DNA of 64,000 nt from Gyrodactylus bullatarudis (lineage: Eukaryota; Platyhelminthes; Monogenea; Gyrodactylidea; Gyrodactylidae), in contig SSNU01000053.1 in NCBI GenBank assembly GCA_012064415.1, forward strand, positions 62,001-126,000, read 5' to 3'. Numbering within the stretch: the first letter of the stretch is position 1; each line of letters starts with the position of its first letter. The notes under the pieces are model-generated. The model did not search any database and was not told the origin of the DNA. It worked only from the letters and a program-made list of their open reading frames with translations. A program made the translations under genes and the position numbers. This document shows positions 11,201 to 24,200 of the stretch, one piece after another.

Positions 11201-14200
11201 GGGACAAATAAAACATGTTGAAGAAATCGATAAAAACTTGTTGACAGGTGAATTATAACTTGACTCAAATTTTATTAATTTAACCTCTTGTAACATTTAG
11301 AAAAAGAAGAAAATCAGGATGAAATTAAAGAACTTCGTCTTAAAGCTCATAAAAAAGCTCAAAAGAAAATCAATCAACTTCGATCTCGTCTTTCAAAGTG
11401 TGAATTAAAATGGCAATGTCAGGAGAAACATTTAAAAGAATTACAGAAAATTGAAGTGAGTCAGAACAGTTTGTTTGTGGAGATGTGATCAGTTTACCTT
11501 TTTAATCAAGGAAAGATTTACAAGCTTCAACCAGAAAATGTGTCAGCTCTGGCAAAAGTCTAGTTCCGAAGATAAAATTAGATCCTATTTCAATCATGAT
11601 ACAATATCGAAACTAAAAGAGTACTGCATAGAACTTAAAGTGAGCTTATAATAAAATATTTCTCATTTTGAATTCTGTTAAAAGAATTTGAACTCATTTT
11701 ATAGACATTAATGAATAGACTCGACAAATTATACGGATGTTTTAATCAAGAAATCCAGCAAGCTGAAAATGATGAGCCAATAAATGAAATAGATTCATTT
11801 GAAATGTATTTAATCGATACTGTCAGGAGTGTTATGAAGGAGACTGAATTTATACATTCTCGATTTGAGAGAATCTACGAACTCTCAGAGAGAATATTTT
11901 CTAGAAATTCCGTAAGTCACAACACTTTGATAACATTGAATCAAAGTTCAACAATTTCTTTTGAATCTTTTTAGAGTCTTGAAAAGAAGCTTGACGAAAT
12001 TGATAGACAATTATCCTTTTTGGATCAAGAACTAATTCAAGTTCTTGAATGTGGAGATATTAGTGAAATTCGAATATTAATTAATAATGTTCATGTAAGA
12101 TAAATAAAAGTAGCATTTAGTTTGAGAATTCAAATTTTCAATTATTTTAGACAATTCAACTGGAACTTCACTCAATTATCTCTGAAATAGTGAATATCGA
12201 AAGGGACCTACAAGATATTTACTCAAATATCCAATCACAAATGGAAATTGGTTCAATTTCATGGAATTCTGTCAAGTATCTGGTTAGTCCCAGGGACAGA
12301 TCGATACAACGCTCAACTCAATTTTGTACTTGGGGAGACTGCTCCAAAAAGAATAACTCTAAGGAGCCTTGGATAAAATTGACAGGTTTAAAATCAGTTA
12401 TGAAGAATTTTCATTCCCAATGGTCATTTTGTACTGAGAAGACCACAAATATGCAAGTAATTATATTGAAAAATGAGAGATTTTCGTTTTAATTAATTTG
12501 CAGTTTCCTCTTTATTTAGAGAAAACTCAGAAGTGCCCTACTTGATATTGAGCTGCCTGAGATTTGTTTAGAGGATTTCTCAACACTTCTCGATGAATAT
12601 TCAGCAACAATAAGAACTTTGGAAGAGTTTGGCAGCAAAATAAAACTAAATGAATCCTCTGAAGTGAACAGTTGTAACTGCAATAAGGAAATTCAACTGA
12701 AACAGCTTTCTCGAGAGTTCATGGTATGATTAACCAATAGCATTTTCTAAATTAACAATTAAACACTCACCTTTCTAGCTTCTCTCAGATAATGTTGATA
12801 GCTTGGAGCCGTTAATTATTGAAATTTCTAAGAGAATCTCCTCTGACAAGGAGCTGAATAAAATCCTTAAAGAGAGCAAAATGCGAATTTTTGACTTGCA
12901 AATGAATTTAACTGAAAAGAACAACATTATCAAAAACGATATATCCAATGTAAGCTAACCAAGGCATATTTGAAATTCTTACAAATTTTTTTTCCTTCAA
13001 TTTTATAGCTAGAGAGACTTTACACTCAAGTAGACCTGAAACTGAAATGGGTTAATACATTCATATTCAATATGAACTATGAAGCTCGTTTAGAAGGATG
13101 TACGATCGAATCAACTGTAAAAAATTTCGAACAATTTAAGGTACTGTTATCATCTATTCGATTTCTAAACATAATTATAACATCAACTCCTTTATGAAGG
13201 AAATTGAAAAGGTTTTCAATCAAAATGGAATAGAAAGTTACAATCATCTATTAAATCAAGCTCGATTGTATTTACCTCAGAACTTGGTAGATTGGTTACA
13301 AATCGAGCAGATATTCACAATGGATAATCAGGATATAAACTTTCAACAAAGCTCAAAACACCTACGACTTGTTTATACAATGGGTTTTCTGAAAAATCGC
13401 ATCAACCTTGGACTAGATTTCATGTCTAGCCTGCAACATCAGTGGCATTTCCACATGAACGTTGTAAGAGAGTTTGAAGAAAAGTTAAACACTTTAAAGG
13501 TAAAACTGAATGCAACCACTGATAATTTTGAAGAGAATTTCAAAAAGAAGAGTCTCTCTAAAAATTATCAGCGATCTCTTGAATTGTTCAACGATGTCAA
13601 AGTTCGTTTTTAATTCGATACTTCTCAAAAAGTATTCTCAAAAGAATTATTTTTTAGATTACGATAGCCGAATTAGAAGAGGAAGAAATTCTGATGAATG
13701 AGGTTCAAAGACTTCTCAATGTCATTAGATCAAATTTAATTTTGACATTTTTCAAGCGTAAATTCGACAAGATTGGCTTCGAAATCGGCCTGCGACATAT
13801 GAATGTTGAAGTTTTGACAATAAGCCAAGATGTTAATGAACTTCTTCTCAAATATAAAAAAATATTTAGAAAAGCAACTGATAAGAGAAAATCGATTGAA
13901 ATTTCTGTCAAGGAGAATAAATCAGTGAGCCATTTATTTATAAGAGTCGAATTCATAATGACTGACTTCTTTAAAAGTTTCATGATCAAATGTCCAAAGT
14001 GGAACAATGGATTCAACAGAAGCTAGATTCCAATTCAGATATCATAGATCAGGTGAGAATTACTTTTTGTATCAACTAGTTATTCAATCATCCATCTTTA
14101 TTAAATTTAGAAAGAAATTGAAATTTGGACTAGTACCTATAGGGAAGCGCTTAGATCAGGAAATAATTTACGGTTAAGATGTGTCAAAGATGATCCAGAA

Positions 14201-17200
14201 CGTGAAGATCTAGCTAATTACTTGAATAATGTCAAGGAGAAATGGCAAGATCTTATGAAAATTATTAACAAGTGGTAAATCATACTTAATTCAAACGCAT
14301 CCTTAAATGATTAAATACTCTTTCTCAATAATCTAGTGTTAATCCTGCTAACGAGGTTACAAATGCTGATTTGAAAATGTTCAAAGAGATTTCTGACTGG
14401 ACCGTTGACATCCATGTCCGATTAGGTATACCCTATTTCACCGGAGGAGGAAAATTATCAAGAAATGAATTTATCATCTTCTCTTCCTCCATATACGGAG
14501 ACTTGTGCACCGTCAAAAGGTTGATCATCGAAAACAAGGTAGATTATAATAAAATTTTTAGATTAAAAAATCATTATTTCTTGTACAATATTATTTTCGA
14601 ATCTTTTCTAGAATAATCCAATGGTTAAATTCTAATATTAATTTTCCTTATAGGACTTTCAGCTTGAAATCAATAATCAGAACCAGAACTTATCAAAGCT
14701 TTTGAAACAGTATGCTAAAGAGAAAGCGTTACCATTGGAAGTGAAAGAGCTCCAAGATAAAATTAATGATATTAACTTAGCCATGGAGATAAGATCTAAG
14801 AATCTTGACGTGAGGATTCAAAAAATGCTGTACTTTATGTTCTAGTAATTCTTTATTCATTTTTAAGAATGCTCTTGAATTGAGTTATAGATTAGAAGAA
14901 GTCTATAACCCTCTTCAAGGTTGGCTAGAGAAGACAAATAAATTTCTCACAGATATCTTCAGACGCTATAGCCTTGTAAATGGTAGCAAGATTATTTCTA
15001 ATGACTTTGATTTGACCTTGGATACAGTGAAAGACAATCAACCAGACTTAGCAGACATGACACTTCAGTTTCTCTATATACACGAGAAAATAACTTCAGA
15101 AATCAATTTTAAATGGTTGAAGTTGTATAATTCCTTTAAAAGCTTGATAGAAAAAGTGAGCATTTCAATTAGTTTGGAATACAATAACTTTTTCACATAA
15201 TTCACAGGAGCTGTGGTTAGATGTCGTAGATACCAAATCGTTAATGGAGCGCGCAGAAAAATCAAATGTTAATCTATTCAATGACCACGAGGTTATGGAA
15301 AAAGTCAAGTTACTTAATGAATCTTGTAAGGAAAATCTACGAATCGAATTTCAAGAGATTATAGACAAATGGAACGAGGTATGGAAAATTTCACAATTAA
15401 TTTCTGCTAAATTTAGCTAAATAATTTTATGGATTCTTTGGAAAAGAATATTTCCAATTGCTTCTCTCAAGAAGATGAAAAGAGACGTAGAATGGAAGAA
15501 TTTTTCGATCGTTTAGCTCAATGGAAGGATTCTGTGACAATGGGTTTACAAGAAGACCAAAATCTGTTGAACGATGTCCGAAAGAGGTTACTCATGCCAG
15601 GAGTAGAAAGTGAAATGATTAACATTTTGAATTGTGATCAATTTGATTCTTCATGTCACTCTGATAAGATCCTAGATTTGATGTCACAAGATAAAGCATC
15701 TGAAAAAAATGTTTCTGAAACGTCAAGTGTTTTTCTTGAATTTATATTTGAGAAGAACTTTAATCTCTTAAAGGTTAGCTATTCAGATAGCTATTCATAT
15801 ACCATAAATTTATAATTTTTTACAAAAACAGCAAGAAGAAGATGCGGTTACCCAAGACTTTTTACACTTGTCTGATATGAATGCTGAAAATAGTGATTCC
15901 ATATCTCTCGTTTCCAACATAAGCCAGCGTCAGTTGAACGATAAACAGTCTCTACAAACGGAAAAAAATCTCGATTCTCTAACGGATAAAAATAAGTCTG
16001 AAGATAAATCTGAAGAAATCGTAAATACGGGTAAGCGAAAATTGCTCATATTTAAGATTTAACTTTTCTAATTTTATCTACAATTGAAGAGTTGGATCAA
16101 TGCTATAGTGAGTTATTTCGTAACCAATTTCGTGCAATATCGAATCAAATACCACAAGCAGTTCATGATAATTTTAGCTCGTTCAACTTTTCTAACGAAA
16201 ATAAAATAGGCGACATCAATAAGGAGACAGGGACTGATCTCAAATTGACAACTTTAAATTGTGAGGGTGCTGAAATTACCAAGCAAACGACTGATCAATA
16301 TTCCCATATTGTGAGTATTGTAAAAGCTTAAGCACAGTATCTCTAAAAGGTTAATCAAATAGTGTTATAATTCAAATATATTTGACATTTTTGCATTAAC
16401 TCAGAGGGTTTACTTTTGAACTTTAAAAACCAGTGCAACTTCATGATATATTTTTTTCAGTCCACATTCTCACTGATGAACAATGAAGATGGCCAAAGTT
16501 ATACAAATATGACAGAAAACCTCCAGGGAGGAACAAGGGAAGCTACATGTCATGATATTCTATTGGAAGATCATAGTTTCAGAAGGGAAGATTCAAAGTA
16601 TCTAGATGAATCCGATTTGGAATCAAAAATTTACTTTCCTGATTGTAAAAATTCTTGTAGAATTGATAAGGTAAATTCCTTGAGTTTAATGAAAATGTTT
16701 AGGATTCCTTTGAATTTGAAGCTTGGCGAAAGGCTTTTTGTGACTGGTACAAAAGTAAAAATTTGCGTATGATATCTCTCTTCCAGAGCTACCATGAGAA
16801 TAGGGATGGTGAAACTGAGTCAGAACGATCATTTGTCCAATCAGAACGTAATAAACCAAGAAAACCCTTTAGTGTAAGTGACAAAATTTACAATTTAAAT
16901 TTTATCGTAAAATATGAAAAAAATATCTCAACTTTATTAATTTAAACACAATAATCTAGACTCCAAGAGCACAATCTTTTACAGAAATTCTTCCAAAATC
17001 AAGATCTCTTTCTCGATCACAGAAACCAGAAAATATGTCAAGAATATCTTCAAGAGAATCGAGTACAACAAGAAACGAAAATCATATCAAGACTCTCAAC
17101 GAAGGCCAATTTATAGCCTTTTTCAAGAAGCATCTAGCCAATTTCAAAGGTAGCTCCATCAAAGAACTTTCAAAAGCCTTTCAGTTCATTGATTATAAGA

Positions 17201-18904
17201 AAAAGGGTTACATTTGCTATGAAGACTTTTTGCAAGCAGCTAAACCTAGTTCAGCTCGAGTAGGTTGAAATTCTAACATTTGAGAAAATAATACTCTCTG
17301 AATAACCCACAATTGCAAACCTTATATTCTGACTGCTTCATTTTTGAGTCATGTTTGGAAACCTAAGGCAAGAACAATATTTGGTTGTGAGAAAATAAGA
17401 ATCCTATCGTGTTATTTCACATTAATGACTTTAGTCTAGAAAAATAGGTTAACATAGAAAATGAAAGGCCAGTTGTATATTTAAACTTTTTTTGGAATAA
17501 TGCTCACAGAAATACTCTATTGGTTATAGTATTATTTTCTTACATTTCTTACTCATAATTATCATAAGGTTACTAAGCATTTCAGATAGTATAAAACAGT
17601 ATATGGAAGCATACATATATGAGAAATTGATGAGAGAGCATTTCATCTGTAAAGTGTGAAATGTATTTTATCAGTTTATCTCTAGATTAGTCATCATGAA
17701 AGAATAATTTTGAGGTGTGATAAAAATGTTAACTAATATTAAGTTCTATAGAGTAGAATTTTTAACAATAACACATTATTTTACTTATTGAAACAGTATC
17801 TTGTACAACTTCCATGCTTCAAAAAATAAGGGAAAATATTCATTTTAGAAATTAAATCGAATACAGTTACAGTTATTATAAAATTAAAGCATGTAAAACT
17901 TTTCATTTCAGACACAAAATGCACCAATAGCCAAAGTGATAGATCAGGTTGTTGAAAGGGAAATAAAGAATTGTACTTGCGTGACTCAATTTCAAGCAAA
18001 AAGAATTGATAGTACGCGATATGAGGTTAGTTACTTTTCAATCACTTTATGATCATCTTCTGTTAGTGATCGATCATAGATTTTCTTGTCTCATTGTGAT
18101 CCTGAATTTTAGTTTTGATCACCTTTTTACTTTAAAATTTAAAAAATATGCCCCCTACTTTAATAATGGTTCAGGTACCCTTTTAAATCTGGACTTCAAA
18201 AAATCCTTCCTTCATGATCGTTAAAACTATTCAAAATTTTTAGGTTGATATATCGATGATTTTCCTCGGATTCTTCACATAAAGACTCTAATGTTGAAAA
18301 TTAGTTTTACAGCAGAAGTCAAACATCTTGCCTCAGAGATCAGACTCAGCTTTTATTTAATCCATAAGCTAGTAAAGAAATAATCTAAAAATGTATGGCG
18401 TGAATCTTCAGTATACCATTGACGAGTATCGACTCAGGGTCGTGAACATTGAAAGTTCAGTATTCAGACCACAGAATCAACTCGGCGTATCAATCATAAA
18501 TTTGATTTGATTGTTTAAATTAGCTTGTATAAATTAGATACAGGATAAGATAATGGATTAGAAAAAATTGTACCTTGCATTGAACCTGAAGCAAAGTGAA
18601 ATTTATGAGGCTTTTTTTAATGTAATGATTTTTTTTGTAGTTTGGACCATACAAAAGAGCTTATTTAATGCGAATTCTTAACAGTACAATTATGGTCAGA
18701 GTGGGTGGGGGATGGGTATCCTTCCTTCAGTTCTTGAATGATCATGATCCATGTCGGAGTGAGTTATATTTTGAGTATATATTTATTTAATTCTCTTAAT
18801 TGTATATTCTCATAGGAGTTTCAAGAAGGTCTTCAAGTGTCCGAATAAATAAACCCCCCATGGCAGAGATTCGTTCTGAGAGTTCAACAAGATCAAGAAA
18901 TTGA
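8299..18904 (+). CDS. Spectrin-repeat/EF-hand/GAS2 cytolinker (spectraplakin-like C-terminal architecture)
   Basis: A 36-exon model, 2427 aa, total divisible by three. Exons: 8299-8319, 8359-8568, 8599-8815, 8880-9043, 9082-9373, 9544-9950, 10008-10148, 10205-10471, 10533-10697, 10731-10950, 10996-11247, 11301-11455, 11511-11639, 11705-11911, 11975-12094, 12151-12456, 12520-12723, 12779-12949, 13009-13140, 13200-13601, 13658-13924, 13978-14052, 14111-14274, 14337-14538, 14654-14809, 14868-15155, 15208-15378, 15417-15773, 15832-16030, 16090-16310, 16461-16670, 16703-16873, 16960-17259, 17912-18025, 18641-18758, 18816-18904. The long helical, heptad-rich body looks like divergent spectrin repeats. 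Near the end come FEAWRKAFCDW and an EF-hand-like segment (FQFIDYKKKGYICYEDF). A GAS2 domain then spans exons 34-35: CTCVTQFQ, then MRILNSTIMVRVGGGW and NDHDPCR. A Ser/Arg-rich tail follows. By family, GAS2 binds microtubules. No actin-binding CH pair or plakin domain is visible upstream. The first ATG of the open frame was chosen as the start, and an upstream exon cannot be excluded. Confidence 0.85.
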
Positions 18905-21294
18905 TGTGATTCATTATTTGTTTTGATAATTTCATTATAAAAAATATACATTTTTGATTTGAAATCGCTGGCTTGAAATCTTCTCAATCTTTTTGCAGAC
19001 ATTGAATATTAACATCATCAAGAACTATAATTATTTTTATCTGGAAATTGATGAAAAATTTTTTGAAAATTCTGAATTTCCATCTTCTTATCAACTATAA
19101 GTATAATGGAACCAAAAAATATTAATTTTATGATTTTGAACAGTGGAAAATAAATTTAAGCTTTTCATAATATAAGTTCCAGCCAGTTATATCGGTTTGT
19201 TTGGAAATAACATCATATTTCACGAGCCATGATTCTGAATCATTGATTCATGGTAACTGTAAATATTTATTATAAATTAGATGATTACTTTAGAGTAGAT
19301 ATGTATTGAAAATAATATAAATATACTGATTTTAAACAATCCTATCCTATAAAATATCCTGTATGATATATTTTGTATTTTCGTTGACCTACATGACCTT
19401 CAACTTATCTCCTCTAAAGTATGTAGATAGAGCAAATTTTCAAGTAAAATAGAATTCATATTTTGATTTTCAAATTAGTAATTATCATAGTTTCAAGTCT
19501 GGGTTATAATGAAACTTTCCTTATGTGTGAGATCTAAAAAAACTGAAAATTCGTTTTTAATCCCATGCATAATCGTGCATTGCCCATTTTCCCTAAATTC
19601 TCTTCTAGGCATATTGGATTAACAAATTTTAACAGAAATGATCCTAACATGATTCTATTACTGTTTTCATTGTAAAACCCTTGAAGCTCTATCAGCAAGA
19701 AAGATATTCAAAAATTTTGTGAAAACGTAGTAAAAATTCATTGAAAATCTAGCGGCTTTTTTAAAAAATTCTGATTTTTAAACTTGAATATTATCATGGA
19801 CAAGCATTTTGAGACATGGTCTTATATAAAATAATGTTAAGAAGTCATGGCATTGTCGCTTGACTAGGTTTATAAAGTAGGTTGAAAAATTTTTTGCATC
19901 TCTATTATTTACCGAGGTAGCAGATTGGAATTAAACCGGCTAATTTCTTTTTAACCAAATATAGCATTATTTCCGTAATTTAATTTTTAGTACGTAATTT
20001 TTCTCTCGCTATTGGTGTACATATTTTTATAGAATTGCCTCTTTCCAAGTTCGTTTATCGAAGAAATCCCGCGGTTGATCAGTTAAAATTTTTTTTCTAT
20101 TCGTATGCGAATAGTTAAACTAATTGAAATTCTATAAAAAAATATGAAAACAGAGAATGCCACGTTTTAGCCATTAAACAGAACAAAAAAAAACGATTTT
20201 TAACCACCCTACTGATCACTGATTAATTGAAATTTGATGGACCGATTTTCTTGCCCTGATTATTCATGAAATCCGCTCTCTTTAATCTTTCTTAGACTTG
20301 ACTACTTGATGCCAGAATAAACATAAATCCCTCTAATATTCGATTCGAAATCCTAGACCAACATAAAGATTTTTGGGTTAATTCCAAAATTAGCGGATAT
20401 TTTTTATTTTTTCCAAAATTAGCGGATATTTTTTTTATTATTCCAAAATTAACGGATATAATTCAAAAATTAGCGGGTTTTTATGAACTATTATTAAGAA
20501 TTATCATTAGGTTTTTCAAGAAAACAAGTTGATACAAAATAAGTTTATTGAAAATTTATTCTACACAATTTTCTCAGCTGAAGAGAACAAATGTTTGACG
20601 CAATGAATAACACCTTTTTATAATTCTAAATTTTACTCTTAACAACAAGATTTAATTTACAATTTAAAGTTTATTGTAATTTTATAAACAATACCATGCT
20701 CTAATTTTCATGGCCATTGGTTTTCACAACCACCCATATTATAGGTCCTATAATAACATTTATTCGCTTGCTAATTGAATTAAATACAGTATCTGATTTG
20801 TTAATGAGCCTCATCGTGAAAAATATAAAAATCTCTCCCTCAAAGATTCATTTATCTTAAAATAAAATCTGATTTTTGATAGATTAAACTGTTCGACTCA
20901 GAGTGACTAAAAAAGCAAACTGGAAAATCAATAAAATATATCCAAAGATAATGTATGAAATTTATATCTTTGGGATTGTAAAAGAGAATGATTCTGCTAT
21001 ATTAGTTAGTAGAATATAATCAATTGGCTTTGCAGAGTGTATGAATGCATTTATTTTCTTAAAGAATGAAAAAAATTCATGTATTCTTTTTGACAGAAAT
21101 ATTTTTCAACCAATGAGAAACAAGCTGAAATTCTATTGGTCAATAGAATAATTCTCAATTTTCAATTTAATACAAATAATCCTATGATCTAAATCACTCA
21201 CCTGGAACTTTTATAATGGCATTTCGAAAAATAATTTTTTATTGCATGTTCAAATAATAATTTTAAGAGGAATTATATACAATATTTGATAAAA
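18905..21294. other. Intergenic, no gene recognised
   Basis: AT-rich DNA between the cytolinker stop and the first exon of the KY-like gene. Apart from the short tandem repeat at 20382-20483, I see no coding exons, RNA genes or clear transposon ends. Confidence 0.5.
20382..20483 (+). repeat. Short tandem repeat, about four units
   Basis: Units built on TTCCAAAATTAGCGGATA, followed by a run of T, start at about 20382, 20411 and 20441. A fourth, degenerate unit (TTCAAAAATTAGCGGG) starts at about 20462. The period is about 30 bp, varying with the length of the T tract. One unit carries AACGG instead of AGCGG. Confidence 0.75.
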
Positions 21295-24200
21295 ATGGGC
21301 TGTACTTCTTCAAAACCATTAAATGTAAGTCAATATTAATTTCAACCAATGTGAGTAAAATCAGTCTTTTTTGAAAAAAAATTGTTCTACTAATATCTAT
21401 ATTTAGAATGCCTTATTTTTTATGAGTGGAATCGGAAACAAGACTTGAAAATACTTGTAAAAGATAAAGTACATATTTTAAAATAAGAGTAGTTGGTGTT
21501 CTCTCTTTGATCTCTTTTATTAATTTTAACAAGGTTCTGCATAAACACAATATAATAATAGAAATTTATTTGGTTTTGCTCGTCCTGTAGTCCCGTTTTA
21601 AACGAAGAAAATATCTTGAAACATTGAAGCGTATCCTATTGATCAGTGATCACTGATCAGTTTGATTATAATTTTCAGTTATGCCAGTTCTTCAATACTT
21701 CCACATCAATAATTCATAGACGAGTATTTGAGTACAGGAAAACAAATTTTTAAAATATCTTTCTTATACATATTTTAACAGAGAGATTGATTTCTAAATC
21801 CTCATCAAAACGTTCCTTCAATACACAAGGATTCTTACGTATACAAGGATCATTTGACAGTTGTAGAAAAAAAGGAACGGCGATGATTAGAAATACTGCA
21901 TTACTAGTATTGGATTCGTTGTATAATCTATATCTCTGGTTTCCATAGCTAATTATTGATTTCTATTTAGAAAAAATTAATGTATCCTGCAAACTTTTTC
22001 ACTGAGCAATTGAAATATCCCCAACAACAGATTAATCCCTAAATTTTAGAGATAAACTTTTTTACTGCAGAAAATCGATCTTTAGAATTTACTTCTTGGT
22101 GCATATTTTGTTGAAATTTTATAAGATCTCTTGGTTCATTTTCATTTAACTTTACTGAATGCACTCATGTTTTTATCCTTTTCTGTTTAATAAATTTGAA
22201 ATTGAACCTTATTTTCGGACTTTATCTAAATAAATATCTCTCCATTTCAGATAATTCAGATAATCTAGAAATTTAGAGAAACATGAACAATGAATGAAAA
22301 CTATCATTCTCTCGATGGATTACTAGAGAGATTTTTGATTAATGTACTTTAATTATAATTAATAAACGGCCTAATTTATTATCTTTCCGTGTCTGGAGAA
22401 GTCTATGGGAACTTTTCTCTGCAAAAATAATAAAGAAAATATCAACTTGCTTGATAACCGTATCATTAGAACTACAAGTCTATAGTTATAAAGGTCAAGT
22501 TTGAATCGGAGAATCATCCTTTGAAATAAACTTTCAGAAAATGTAATTGGGTTAAGTAAATGATAACTGTAAAGTATGAAAGAAAAACTCATTTTAAAAG
22601 TTCATATGAAATTACCAAAAAGTAAAAGTAGAAAAAATATCCAAGTCTCATTAAAAATTGATAAGCTGACCTAACAAAAAAAGCTTTAGTTAAACTTAAA
22701 GTTGATCAGATTTAGTTGTTAAGAAGTCTCTTAAAGTCCCTCATTTATTATTTATCAATCTTGATGGAGTAAATTCAAAAAAATTTAATAAGATGTTTTG
22801 GATAGCCAACTTTAGAAAACATTATTTTTTGTAAAAAGTTTTTTTTCAATAATCTTCTGAAATTTACAGAAATGTAGAATTTATTCATTATGATGGCTAA
22901 ATAAATCAATTCAGATCTGTTTACAAAATAGAAAACGATAATCACTATTGAAATTTTATATTGTTCTAATATAACCTTTTTCCTAATTTGTACCACTAGC
23001 TAAAGAATTATTAATTTTGCGCATTGATGAAATATTGTTTGTCTTCTAATGTTGGCAAAGTGTCCTTATTAAAAGTAACTTTACATTCATAAAGTGCAAA
23101 GCTTACTTGATTAATAATTTATTCATATAGAATTTGCCTGATAAAATTTTCATTTATTCACAAATTTTATTTCCAGTCCAATAAGAGAAAGAAGAAACAA
23201 AATGAAACGGAAACCCATCAGCTCAATTCTGGAGAAGAGGGTGAGTAGAGGTACTTTTTAACTTCTTTGTGAAGATAATTTTTGAGAATATGTATCAATG
23301 TTACACAGAATACAATTGGAATAGAATTTTCGTTTGCACACACTGTGTGCATCAAGTTGATTTTTTCATCTGTTTATTTGTACAGTAAACATGAGAATAA
23401 TGATCTTGATTTAATTCTGTCTTATGACTCATTCACGTTTTATGGAATAGTAACATTCTGCTATATTCTTGATAAATAGCTGGAATAATCTTGTTTGAGT
23501 TAGTTAAATGAAACATATTGTAAAGTTAGTAGTGGTAGTCATTCTCAATGAATGATTCACTTGTTGAGTGAATGTAATCTATGTGCAAAATCGAATAGAA
23601 AAGCATAATTGTAATTTTGAGCAAAAATATTATCAAAATAGACAACTGTTTTTTACATAAACAATGAAAATCTGTCAGTATGTGCGTCAAATTAAAAAAT
23701 AATCAGAAGGGTTGATACATTTTTAAATTCTAGCTTTCGAAAAAATTCGAATTTTCGCTATTAATTTTGCTCTAAAAATGTTTAATGTTGTTAAAATAAT
23801 CAGCAAAAAATCCTTAACAATCCGTAGCCTTGCAGTTCCTAGCTATATCACAATTTTCTGAGAAATCAAAAGTAAATATTTAAAGTCTCTTTGCGCAGGA
23901 TTGATTTTTAAGAAAGGAATGTGTGAAAATAGCTTATATTTATTAATCTATCTGGAAATTCAAGATGAAAAATAAAGCATTCTCCAAATTCATGATTTCA
24001 GTATTCAAAATTCCATTGGAATTTTATAATATATTAGAATGGAATGAAATTTATAGCCTCTTCTTAGTACTAATTAACTAAAAATATTTCGTTCTAAGTG
24101 CTTAATATATATCACTAATTATAATTATTATTAAGAAATCTTAGGGTTATTTTGTATTAAAATATTCGTCAAATCATTACGTTATTTTAAGTTTTCCAAT

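Noticed and set aside
10952..11268. Minus-strand ORFs inside the cytolinker gene
   Set aside because: Shadows of coding exons 10-11. The plus frame has splice-site and phase continuity and they have none.
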